Part shown: positions 1 through 7,060 of the stretch, piece by piece
Layout: each line of letters starts with the position of its first letter
How positions within the stretch are numbered: position 1 is the stretch's first letter
From: Acidobacteriota bacterium
GTDB taxonomy: Bacteria > Acidobacteriota > Blastocatellia > Pyrinomonadales > Pyrinomonadaceae
NCBI GenBank assembly: GCA_016703965.1
Contig: JADJBB010000008.1
Location: 1 to 11,571 of the forward strand
Direction of reading: 5' to 3'
DNA: 11,571 nucleotides
The notes under the pieces: model-generated
What the model was told of the DNA's origin: nothing
Databases searched by the model: none
Seen by the model: the letters and a program-made list of their open reading frames with translations, nothing else
Program-made: the position numbers and the translations under genes

Positions 1-888
1 CTCCCAGCCTTTTTCGTAACGTGGTAAGCCGTAGGGAAAGTTCCTCATCTTCTTCGTTCAGAGAGCGTTCTCGAATCGCTTCGAAATTGTTTGCCGCTCA
101 CCTGGAGCTCATCGGTTTTCTCCGCAAACGACGCTTTGAGCATTGCGACAAGCTCCTCGCGGACTCGCATTTTCACAGGAACTGTTGGAAGAAGTCCTAT
201 TATGCCTGCCCGACTGCGCGATCTAACTTCAGCCATCCATCCCTCCGAGACTTCGTTTACGTCTGATAGTTCAATCTGTTTTCTCCGGAACGATTTTTTG
301 GGTTGGCTTAGCTCGTGATACTGGCTAAGAGCTCTGGAGTTACCAACCCTAAAATGTAGGAAAAATCGTTCGTGGTTTTTCGCGATGTTCCTGCGTGGTT
401 TGTTTTAAAACAGCACATTTGGGTTCGCAACAAATATTTTGTGGTTGAAAGACAAATGCGGTTAGATCGCGAAACTTGGTCGTCCCTTAAATCCACTCCC
501 AAGTTTTCAAAATCAAAGTCCAGTGCGGTCAGTCCTGCAAGTTCATCGGAGGGATCGTTTGACTGCATCGGCCGAGGTGCTTTCTTTCATAATCGTGTCA
601 GGTATGGAAAAATCGTCCCTTCGAGCGTGAACATATCACCAGTAGTCTTTGCAGTCCCGGTTCCTGACGCGCAAATAGTTTTCTACCTTTGTATTGTAGG
701 TCGACAATTACACCAAACCATGAGCACGAGTCCCGGATGGTGCTAACAGGTATTGTGCATTTATCAGCCCTAGAGCGGTTACCCATAATCGGAATTATGG
801 CTGACTCTTCCCGTCTGAGAAAACGCCACTAATCACGCGTTAATGGATCCAAGATTTAAACGGAAGGCGTCGAGGCTTAAAGCCTCAT
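1..888 (-). pseudogene. ABC-three-component system ATPase, DUF3732 family (frameshifted, runs off left edge)
   Basis: N-terminal part of a DUF3732-type ABC ATPase, the nucleotide-binding component of ABC-3C conflict systems; it would act in the cytoplasm with the two genes upstream. No single frame is open, but minus-strand pieces join in order. A start ATG at 888-886 lies 10 bases after the preceding stop. Around 803-818 a SQTGKSAIIPI-like Walker A is recovered with two indels. KCTIPVSTIRDSCSWFGV lies at 762-715. A TGDMFTLEG segment near 640 is followed by a piece reading DPSDELAGLTALDFDFENLG near 560-495. FVFQPQNI lies near 430-458, EHREKPRTIFP near 361-395, YILGLVTPELLA near 325-360, and a helical stretch starting RKQIELSDVNEVSEGW at about 290-70. 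These match the usual order of the family from memory. The rest of the ATPase lies left of the window. At least six indels are needed, so it is either decayed or badly sequenced. Confidence 0.8.
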
Positions 889-896
889 TTCGAGGC
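872..896 (-). promoter_or_regulatory. Alternative hairpins overlapping the ATPase start codon
   Basis: Read on the minus strand, GCCTC-GAAAT-GAGGC (896-882) forms a 5-bp stem whose loop contains the first two bases of the ATPase ATG (888-886). The downstream GAGGC arm also belongs to a second perfect repeat, GAGGCT-TTA-AGCCTC (886-872). The two stems share an arm and cannot form together. This could control translation of the ATPase relative to the middle component. The repeat is seen directly; the regulatory role is inference, and a nearby indel may have altered the local sequence. Confidence 0.35.
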
Positions 897-898
897 CA

Positions 899-1436
899 CT
901 ACATAATCTCAAGAATCTGAAAATACATAGAGCTCCAAAATCCCACCTTCAAAACTATTGAAATTTCGTGAAGGGTAATTTGCGAACACCAATGACCGAG
1001 TTTTTCGCCAGCATTAAGCAAGTCTTTTACTGATTCAGTAACTCCAGCTTTTGGACTTGTTGCCGACAAACGAATCACCTTAGACGTTTCCTCGTCGATC
1101 TTGAGAAGACTTGCAGATTGCAAGTGCCAAAGACTTTCACGTCACCTGCGGAGCCGCATCGCACTGGGATGAATAGCAGAAATTAGACATTTTTGATGTT
1201 TGCGTTTCATTGAATTTGTTAACAAAGCCCGCAGGCCCGACGACTTCCCTTTTGTCTTAGCTATGAGTTACAGCAGTGTCTTGCCTTAGAATAACGGGCA
1301 ATACTAGAAAAGAAGCAGAGGAACATGTTCCCTCTAGTGCTTCCGGCAGTGATATCCAGCAGAAAATTCCAAAGAATCATCATGCTCCTGTGTGTAAGGT
1401 TTTGAACATTTTCCGGGGACCTGCAACAGTTGCCAT
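899..1436 (-). pseudogene. ABC-three-component system middle component (frameshifted)
   Basis: Small protein of about 175 residues between the C-terminal-domain protein and the ATPase, the position expected for the ABC-3C middle component, which is thought to bridge the other two. The ATG at 1436-1434 has AGGAA about 9 bases upstream and starts 14 bases after the previous gene's stop. The recovered pieces are a start reading MATVAG, then SLPEALEGTCSSASFLVLPV with ILRQDT in one frame (about 1340-1275). Next comes GLRALL/FVNKFNE with LISAIHPSAMRLRR (about 1245-1145), and finally RESLWHLQSASLLKIDEE to AGEKLGHWCSQ (about 1137-985), ending at 899. The leucine-proline rich LVLPVILRQDT motif and the late KLGHW motif resemble middle components known to me as mplsfLvLPlvLHr-T...LGrWf. 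In-frame TGA codons sit near 1352 and 1142. Family assignment rests partly on neighbours. Confidence 0.6.
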
Positions 1437-1450
1437 TAGATTATTTCCTG

Positions 1451-2652
1451 TTAGCTCCTCCTGTAATTTGGATGCCATCCTACCCCTTTGCGTCCGCTAG
1501 AGCGTGGAAACTCCTGCAGGTAAAACAATAACTTGGAGACCCGCTGCTTTCCAGTCTTGCCTTACGCAAGCCACATCAAGCATACAGATGTTGCCTGCGA
1601 GATTGATGATCCCCTGTCTCCCACTTCAACATTTGAAGTTCGTCGATGATTCTTCCAGGCTTCTTTTAGATCTTCTTCAAATTCGTCGAAACTGATTCAT
1701 GTACGATTCCCATTTCACTCCCATTTCCGTTCGATCGGCTGAGGCTCGGAGGAATGCACCACGGCGGCAATGCGATCATCAAAATCGCACCCGATTATTT
1801 CCAGCCGCCGCACCGTTTTCGTGACTTCAAATCAACGCTCGATTTCTTCCTCGGTCGGATCTGGTGCAAATCTTGCAAGAATCTCCTGTCGGTCAATCTT
1901 GCCTGTTAGGCTGGTCAATTCACGATGGAAACTGTCTGTGGAGATAAAGCGGGAAAACCCTGCTCGTAGCGTGTCGATTTTCGTTTCAATCCAATCCAAG
2001 GAGCAAAGTTAACGAGTTTTTCGGACGTTATAGTCTTTATGAATTGTTTCTTAAATTGAGCTTCAACATCTTTTATTGACCGCTACTACCATTAATGACA
2101 TTTCTTGAAGTTGTCTTATAATCCTCGACTACCGTAGTCTCGTTCGACTCAAAGACGTGATTCACATAATCCTTAATTCTTCGGCATGTACAGCTTTGTG
2201 AGAAAGCTGAGGATCTGGCCCAAAGAGTTTGTTTACCAATAGATAAGCTTCCTTAGCTTCAGCGGAGGTCGAGGCTTTAGAAAATTTTTCATAATACTAC
2301 CGCTTATGTCATGAGAGACGTATAGTTCGAAAGATGCGACATTCAATGGAATATGACCTCGTTCGACCGCGAGAATCCAATTGCTTATCGTTTTCCAAAA
2401 ACTCTGCAGATCGGTTTGAGACTGATTTCCTTTTCTTTACAGTATTTTTGTCCTGTTCGGCAGCTTTGGTGCCATCTGCTCCGCTCCACGCCAACATCAT
2501 CAAAGACTTCTGGTTAGCTAATAACGTCTCTTGCAGCTTCGAGAAGCCGTAGAAGTAAGCGAGTAGCCTGAAGGGCAAAGCCCGCATAAGACCCTGACGC
2601 TTGTGAATCTTTTCTAGTGGGCGAAGATGTTTGTTTATTGCGTATTCTGCAT
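1451..2652 (-). pseudogene. ABC-three-component system C-terminal-domain (effector-side) protein (frameshifted)
   Basis: Roughly 400-residue cytoplasmic protein of the ABC-3C class, first gene of the minus-strand set. The ATG at 2652-2650 (MQNT...) is preceded by GAGGG at 2663-2659. Pieces recovered in order include SYAGFALQATRLLLRLLEAA (about 2590-2530), ADGTKAAEQDKNT (about 2480-2440), VSNRSAEF with WKTISNWILAVERGHIPLN (about 2425-2340) and SKASTSAEAKEAYLLVNKLF (about 2280-2225). Further on are SIKDVEAQFKKQF (about 2080-2040), FAPWIDWIETKIDTLRAGF (about 2005-1950), ARFAPDPTEEEIER (about 1870-1835) and FDEFEEDLKEAWKNH (about 1690-1645). The end is FHALADAKG with GWHPNYRRS, stopping at 1451-1453. 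The sequence 'GF-Q...W/K-T-NW...FAPW..WI...DPT..E...LADxxGVGWHPxY' is the signature I know from the ABC-3C domain. About ten indels and two or three in-frame stops are needed. Any separate effector domain is absent or tiny; a toxin may be elsewhere. Confidence 0.78.
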
Positions 2653-2658
2653 CAAAAG

Positions 2659-2663
2659 CCCTC
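2659..2663 (-). promoter_or_regulatory. Ribosome binding site deciding the 2652 start
   Basis: GAGGG on the minus strand, 6 bases before the ATG at 2652-2650. It supports that ATG as the true start of the ABC-3C C-terminal-domain protein, although the first codons are followed by a frame change. Confidence 0.5.
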
Positions 2664-2679
2664 GAGACGTAATGCGTTA

Positions 2680-2840
2680 AACCAATGCCTGGTCTAGAGG
2701 AGCAGTTGTTGTGGTCGGTTCGTTCACTGGTTTTTCGCCCCCAATGATTGCAATTTCGACTGGTTCGCAAAGAGCCGCCGTAAGGTCAAAAGCAAACCAG
2801 TTCTAACATTTTCACACCAGTCATGGTACACGTCAGGTTC
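2680..2840 (-). other. Coding-like minus-strand stretch of unknown identity
   Basis: Between the Fis-type HTH fragment and the ABC-3C start, two minus-strand frames look protein-like: one with DVYHDWCENVRTGLLLTLRR (about 2840-2775) and another with EIAIIGGEKPVNEP (about 2757-2715) ending in a TAA near 2680. They are open only over short distances and I do not recognise the family. They may be a small gene ahead of the ABC-3C set, or the tail of the HTH protein after an indel. Confidence 0.3.
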
Positions 2841-2975
2841 CTTACAATCCGGAACGGCTAACCCTAACTGCTGCGCTGCACGCGTTTGATTGTTGTTATT
2901 GATTGCGAGGGCATTTCTGAGAAGATCCTGTTCTATCGTTCAAGATACAATCCCATCCGATCGCCGGGCATAAAA
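2840..2975 (-). pseudogene. Fis-type helix-turn-helix fragment, possibly the C-terminus of a sigma-54-dependent regulator
   Basis: The minus-strand reading MPGDRMGLYLE (about 2971-2939) followed after an indel by TIEQDLLRNAL and NNNNQTRAAQQLGL (2939-2859) matches the C-terminal Fis-like HTH of bacterial enhancer-binding proteins, where the pattern is ...E..LI..AL...NGNQTRAA.LLGL. The usual tail after LGL can be read in another frame (FRIVRN...). No AAA+ domain precedes it within the window; only about 100 bases of weak coding signal lie upstream (LEFLDLCLLGE near 3055-3025). It may be a remnant or a small indel-broken regulator of the ABC-3C genes. Confidence 0.4.
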
Positions 2976-3078
2976 TCAGGGACGGAGTGTCAGGAGTTTC
3001 CGCGGCACACGTCTTGCGTCTGCCTATTCACCGAGCAAACACAGATCGAGAAATTCGAGACGTGCTAGATAATTTTTG

Positions 3079-3108
3079 TTTACATTTGCGCGTCGTAAGT
3101 TGTATAAC
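3079..3108 (+). promoter_or_regulatory. Probable housekeeping-type promoter for the sigma/CHAT operon
   Basis: TTTACA (3079-3084) and TATAAC (3103-3108) are each one mismatch from the sigma-70 consensus and are separated by 18 bases. They lie about 130 bases upstream of the sigma-factor ATG, in the gap between divergent gene sets. An ECF-type autoregulated promoter could also be present, but I could not recognise one. Confidence 0.4.
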
Positions 3109-3143
3109 AGTCAATACTTAAGCAGAACAGGAGTTCAATGGCC

Positions 3144-3171
3144 GGTTAGAAAGAAGGTAACTTTTCTAACC
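3144..3171 (+). promoter_or_regulatory. Stem-loop in the leader of the sigma-factor operon
   Basis: GGTTAGAAA (3144-3152) and TTTCTAACC (3163-3171) form a perfect 9-bp inverted repeat with a 10-base loop. There is no following T-run on either strand, so it is not a typical intrinsic terminator. It lies between the probable promoter and the first gene and starts inside a three-codon ORF (ATG GCC GGT TAG, 3138-3149) that has a good CAGGAG ribosome site. It could be an operator or an RNA leader element. Confidence 0.45.
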
Positions 3172-3238
3172 TCGGAAAAAGCGTCTCTACGAATAATGCT
3201 AGTTATCGATAAGAACGCTGGATAACGCCATTGGTTAA

Positions 3239-3976
3239 ATGTATGAAGTTGTCGTAACGAGTGCGGTAGAGCGAAATAGAATTGTGGATAATCCGATCCT
3301 TTCCAAGTTGCAAACCTCACCAGGCGACCCACCGAGTGGGTCTGACGGTGCGCTTGATCGGGAGGGCTTTTTTGCAGAATCGTTAAAGCTGATTCGCAAA
3401 GTAATCGCTGGTCGTAGATCTGTTGTGGCCGATGACGCTCCTGATATTTCGCAAGAGGCTGCGTTAAGGCTTTGGAAGTGGCTCACGAAGTTTGAGGACA
3501 GGGGCTCACGAATGGCAGAAGCCGATTGGAAGTCCTTCACCGCGCGTACTGCTCACAACGAAGTAAATCGAAACCTCTCAAATCGAAACAAACGGATAGA
3601 GACATCTCTCGATGAAACCGAGGCACTCGGTGCCGAGCTAGATGCTTCGTCCGCAGAAACTTTTGTTTTGGTCAAAACGGTCTGGCAAGGTATTTGCAGG
3701 CTGAGTCTTTATCAACGCCAAGCGCTTCTTTTCAGTTCGGTAGATCTCGTACTTTATCTGTTCCAATTTGGAATCGAAGAGAATGAACTGTTAGCAAAGC
3801 TCGAACTGACAAGGGAGTCTTGGGAAAGGATTTCAACACGAATGCCTCTAACCGATATTGAAATCGCTGAGATAGCAAACCCGAATTCGGCCAATGGCCA
3901 AAGATCGGCAACCGCAGGCGCGGTTAAGAAGGCGAGATTTGACGCTCGCAAGAGACTTAAGGAGTTGATGAAATAA
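3239..3976 (+). CDS. ECF-like sigma-70 family RNA polymerase sigma factor
   Basis: Cytoplasmic 245-residue transcription factor expected to direct RNA polymerase to the operon or its regulon. Sigma region 2 is recognisable at residues 66-118: DAPDISQEAALRLWKW resembles region 2.2, followed by WKSFTARTAHNEVNR, the usual 'yi..ia.nevr' stretch before a basic RNK. Region 4 begins near residue 155 (LSLYQRQALLF). It ends with a helix-turn-helix at 204-244 (LTDIEIAEI...GAVKKARFDARKRLKELM). Between regions 4.1 and 4.2 is an unusually long segment (about 167-202), making the protein longer than the common ECF length of about 180-200. The ATG at 3239 lacks a strong ribosome site; upstream indels could hide the true start. 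Its stop abuts the ATG of the membrane protein, which strongly suggests a sigma/anti-sigma pair. Confidence 0.82.
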   Translation: MYEVVVTSAVERNRIVDNPILSKLQTSPGDPPSGSDGALDREGFFAESLKLIRKVIAGRRSVVADDAPDISQEAALRLWKWLTKFEDRGSRMAEADWKSFTARTAHNEVNRNLSNRNKRIETSLDETEALGAELDASSAETFVLVKTVWQGICRLSLYQRQALLFSSVDLVLYLFQFGIEENELLAKLELTRESWERISTRMPLTDIEIAEIANPNSANGQRSATAGAVKKARFDARKRLKELMK

Positions 3977-4885
3977 ATGAATCAAGATCACTTATCAGCT
4001 GCTGAGGTCGCCATGTTTCGGGAAGACAGTTTTTCTTCCCGATCGATCGAGATCGGCCGACATCTTCTCGCCTGCAAAGAATGTCGAGCAAAACTGCCAT
4101 CAGTAACTCCGCAGGATTTCCGGGACTGTGTTCTCGGGGCCGACGGCGCACGACTGGATGAATCTGAATACAAATATCGATTTTTAGATTTTCCAATATT
4201 GTCCTTTGCGAGGGTAACGACATTTGCGGGATTCGCAATTCTGCTCCTGGCGGGAATCTATTTTGTTAGTGTTCAAAAGTTCAGTACGTCGAATACTGTT
4301 GCAAAAAGCGAGAATAACGCAGGCACGAATGAATTGAAGCCAGTCCCGAACACCGTTGCCAATCAGACAACTCACGAGAAGGTACAGTTACCGATTAAGA
4401 GTGTGGACGTGCCAAATAGAGATTCGAGACCAAAGCCCCCCTTAACAAAATCCGACCAAAGGAAAGGGGCAGGCGTTACTGTAAGCGGGCCGAAGTTGCA
4501 GAACGCCGAAACTCGCGGAAGCGAAAACCCTTGCTCGGGCGGGGCCACGATCAGTCTTGAATCCAAATCCGATGGGAAAGAGGTCTTTCTTAAATGGAAT
4601 TCTGTAAAAGGGGCTCAGTCCTATGACATTTATATTTCCGACCTGGATGAGAACATGATCGATCATTTCGAGTCGAAATCTCAAACATATTACCGTTCTG
4701 CGGTGAGGCTTGATCCGGCAACGTCCTATCGCTGGAAGCTGATCATTACGCTAAAGAACGGCAATAAGATCGTTGGTCCGCCTCAAATTCTTACTTCGGG
4801 AACAGCCACGGAAGACAACATAAAATCCGGAGCCATGGAAAGACAACGAGGGTCGTTTGAATTGCGGTGTGTGGCATCAAAATGA
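3977..4885 (+). CDS. Membrane anti-sigma factor with ZAS-like motif and fibronectin-III-like outer domain
   Basis: 302-residue single-pass inner-membrane protein, likely holding the preceding sigma factor inactive. The N-terminal cytoplasmic part has HLLACKEC (H29, C33, C36), the HxxxCxxC core of zinc-binding anti-sigma (ZAS) domains. A hydrophobic helix spans about residues 76-99. A low-complexity Asn/Lys/Pro-rich linker runs to about 185. Residues about 188-275 resemble a fibronectin type III fold (VFLKWNSVKGAQSYDIYISD ... TSYRWKLIITLKNG). The outer domain could bind an envelope ligand or be cut to free the sigma factor; both are inference. An AAGGAG lies 12 bases before the ATG, which directly follows the sigma-factor stop. 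The stop overlaps the next gene's start (ATGA at 4882-4885). One cysteine (C186) lies before the outer domain. Confidence 0.77.
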   Translation: MNQDHLSAAEVAMFREDSFSSRSIEIGRHLLACKECRAKLPSVTPQDFRDCVLGADGARLDESEYKYRFLDFPILSFARVTTFAGFAILLLAGIYFVSVQKFSTSNTVAKSENNAGTNELKPVPNTVANQTTHEKVQLPIKSVDVPNRDSRPKPPLTKSDQRKGAGVTVSGPKLQNAETRGSENPCSGGATISLESKSDGKEVFLKWNSVKGAQSYDIYISDLDENMIDHFESKSQTYYRSAVRLDPATSYRWKLIITLKNGNKIVGPPQILTSGTATEDNIKSGAMERQRGSFELRCVASK

Positions 4886-6807
4886 ACAGAATAAATCACA
4901 ACAAAATTAAGTTTCTGTCGCGGGCGGTTATCCTCTTTTGCTTGCTCGTCTCAGTATACGGGCAGCAGTCTGACGATCTTCCAGTGCCACCCAGCTTCAA
5001 ATTGGAGGGGGTTCCGCGAATCAAGAATGATGACGTCAAACACTTGTTTTTTGAACCGTCTGCAATAAAAAACAATTTGATATGGGACGTCGATCGAACG
5101 TCGCGAAAACTGTTTGTCACCGATGAAAAGAATGCCATCTATTCCGTAGAGTCGCCATTGGCTAAGCCAATGTTGGTGATTGACGGTAGGGTGCCAAACA
5201 CTTTTCGAGTAAGTCCAAACTCTTCACTCGTTGCCTTTAACAACGATAAGGAGGACCAGGATAATTACGTGCTTTTCTTATGGGATGGCAAATCCGAGCC
5301 TCGAAAGCTATCGAGCTTTAACGGAAAAGACGATTCAGTTGATTCATTTGTCTGGAACCGAAATGGTAAGAGCATTTATTACACTCTCAACGACTACGAA
5401 ACTAAGTTAACGAAACTCTGTCAAAGCGATTTGAGTGCGAGCAAGTGCTTCTCACTAGAATTGAAGGGCCTTTGGAATGTGATCGACATCGACGAAGGCA
5501 ACATCTTGCTTAAGTACTGGAAATCTTCCAGCAATCAACACATATTCAATTATTCGATCGGCAGCGGCAAACTCACACCGCTTTCTGAATCAGGAAATGC
5601 GACGAAAGCGTTTTTCGCGGCCGGAAAGGCGTTCGTTATAGCAGAAGATTCGCCGGAGTGCGGGGGGAGTCGATGCTTGATTTCGATTGATCCCCGTGCC
5701 AACAAGAAGGAGAGTATAGGTCTTCAAAATGTTCGAGGATACCTGGGGGACATAAAGCCGTCGCCGGATGGAAAATCACTATTGGTTCAGGAAGCAATAA
5801 ACGGAATCGACAGCCTCTGGATAGGAAAGATCAAAGACCGAAAAATTGTCCCAACCGCTTCAAACTTTCTGGGCGGCTCGTATGTCGTTTGGAATACCCG
5901 TTGGCTTTCCGAAACCGAGGTCGTCTTCACCATTGAAAATATCAGTCAACCTGCATTGATACAGTCGTTCGATCTCAAATCGAAGAAAACAACCACTTGG
6001 ACGAATTCCCATTTGCCTGAGGTTTTGACGGGCACCGTGAAACCTCCCGAAACAATACGTTGGAGGTCTTTTGATAGTAAAGAAATTTCTGGATACATCG
6101 TCAAACCCACGAAAATTGAAAAGAAGAGTCCCGTGCTTGTGTTTATCCACGGTGGTCCTCAGGTGCTCGATCGCCCTACATTTAGTTCCGTGGATGTACG
6201 GTTTGCGACGTTCCTCGGGTTGTCCATTATCCACACTAACATCCGTGGATCGAGAGGATTCGGAAATGAATTCATGGATGCGGATAATGGCGCCAAAAGA
6301 GAGGATGCCGTTCGAGATATTAGCTCGCTTCTCGATTGGATCGAAAAGCAGCCTGACCTAGACGCGGATAACGTGATCATCCGTGGCGAAAGCTACGGGG
6401 GCTTGGTGGCTCTAGCGACCGGGCTAAGGGAATCTTCTCGAATCCGTGCCGTTATCGCCGAATATCCGCTAGTGTCGATCAGAAATTATCTGCAACAAAG
6501 TTGGATCGATGAATTTGCAAAGAATGAATACGGCGATCCAAAAGACGAAATCTTAATGAAAAAGCTTGATGAGCTTTCTCCGCTGAACAATGTTTCAAAA
6601 TGGAAGGGGACGCCGTTGTTCCTGACCAGGGGAAAACTCGACTCAAGAGTCCCCGAAGGGGACGTTCTCGGCCTCAAATCTCAACTGCGAGATGCGGGAG
6701 CCAATGTTTGGTTCATATATGCCAACGAGGCGGGACATGGCGTTGGAGGACGCTTCGTCACGGCGGCAATGTATGAATTTATTAAGACTCACTTACGGAG
6801 GAAATGA
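4882..6807 (+). CDS. Secreted prolyl oligopeptidase family (S9) serine peptidase
   Basis: 641-residue exported hydrolase that would cleave peptides, typically after proline or of short length. I choose the ATG at 4882 over an in-frame GTG at 4867 because it gives an ATGA overlap with the anti-sigma stop. A signal peptide covers about residues 1-27 (basic start, hydrophobic core to LLVSVYG, then QQ). Residues about 40-365 are beta-propeller-like with repeated strands, such as PSPDGKSLLVQ. The alpha/beta-hydrolase domain follows (about 380-641): oxyanion motif VFIHGGP, nucleophile in RGESYGG (Ser504), Asp587 in GKLDSRVP and His619 in EAGHGVG. The triad is complete and the length is normal for S9 members. 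It is translationally coupled on both sides: its TGA overlaps the ATG at 6804, and its last codons carry the GGAGG used by the small downstream gene. Confidence 0.94.
   Translation: MNRINHNKIKFLSRAVILFCLLVSVYGQQSDDLPVPPSFKLEGVPRIKNDDVKHLFFEPSAIKNNLIWDVDRTSRKLFVTDEKNAIYSVESPLAKPMLVIDGRVPNTFRVSPNSSLVAFNNDKEDQDNYVLFLWDGKSEPRKLSSFNGKDDSVDSFVWNRNGKSIYYTLNDYETKLTKLCQSDLSASKCFSLELKGLWNVIDIDEGNILLKYWKSSSNQHIFNYSIGSGKLTPLSESGNATKAFFAAGKAFVIAEDSPECGGSRCLISIDPRANKKESIGLQNVRGYLGDIKPSPDGKSLLVQEAINGIDSLWIGKIKDRKIVPTASNFLGGSYVVWNTRWLSETEVVFTIENISQPALIQSFDLKSKKTTTWTNSHLPEVLTGTVKPPETIRWRSFDSKEISGYIVKPTKIEKKSPVLVFIHGGPQVLDRPTFSSVDVRFATFLGLSIIHTNIRGSRGFGNEFMDADNGAKREDAVRDISSLLDWIEKQPDLDADNVIIRGESYGGLVALATGLRESSRIRAVIAEYPLVSIRNYLQQSWIDEFAKNEYGDPKDEILMKKLDELSPLNNVSKWKGTPLFLTRGKLDSRVPEGDVLGLKSQLRDAGANVWFIYANEAGHGVGGRFVTAAMYEFIKTHLRRK
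6797..6801 (+). promoter_or_regulatory. Ribosome binding site inside the end of the peptidase gene
   Basis: GGAGG overlaps the last codons of the S9 peptidase. It is 8 bases from the ATG at 6810 but only 2 from the ATG at 6804, which favours 6810 as the start of the small protein. Confidence 0.6.
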
Positions 6808-6809
6808 AA

Positions 6810-7049
6810 ATGAAACGAATCAAAACTCTTCTCTTGGGGATGGCCCTAACAACTCTGTTGGCTGGCAACATTTTCGCAACGGGTGCCGTGTTGCCAGCCA
6901 CCAGCAGTATAGTCTCCTATGCGTTAACCGCATTGCTCTCGCTCGCAGGCGGCCCTGATCACTGTCCACTGCGGCAGTGTACGAATTGTAAGCCGAATAA
7001 CGAGGGCGGTGACAATGGCAACGGTGATTGTCGTCCTACACCGGACTAG
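6810..7049 (+). CDS. Small secreted Cys-containing protein of unknown function
   Basis: 79-residue protein, family not recognised. Residues about 1-25 form a clear signal peptide (MKRIK, then a Leu/Ala core LLLGMALTTLLAG to IFA). A second moderately hydrophobic stretch (SSIVSYALTALLSLAGG, about 33-49) follows, so it may be membrane-active or partly embedded. The C-terminal 30 residues are polar, with four cysteines in HCPLRQCTNC and GDC, and are rich in Asn, Gly and Pro. The start at 6810 suits the ribosome site better than the ATG at 6804. It lies between two secreted proteases, with its TAG 11 bases before the CHAT-protein ATG. Possible roles are a protease substrate, a signal precursor or a toxin-like peptide; none is proved. 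It could be missed by automatic annotation because of its size. Confidence 0.68.
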   Translation: MKRIKTLLLGMALTTLLAGNIFATGAVLPATSSIVSYALTALLSLAGGPDHCPLRQCTNCKPNNEGGDNGNGDCRPTPD

Positions 7050-7052
7050 GAG
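7048..7052 (+). promoter_or_regulatory. Ribosome binding site for the TPR-CHAT gene
   Basis: AGGAG overlaps the TAG stop of the small secreted protein and lies 8 bases from the ATG at 7061. It supports that start over in-frame upstream candidates around 7028. Confidence 0.6.
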
Positions 7053-7060
7053 TAACTTTG

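Noticed and set aside
372..746. 124-codon plus-strand ORF
   Set aside because: It is antisense to recognisable DUF3732 motifs on the minus strand and has no protein-like features.
1276..1695. Plus-strand ORFs at 1276-1500 and 1504-1695
   Set aside because: Both are shadows of the ABC-3C middle component and C-terminal-domain protein read on the minus strand.
5860..6361. ORFs on both strands inside the S9 gene
   Set aside because: They are overlapping shadows of a peptidase with a complete catalytic triad.
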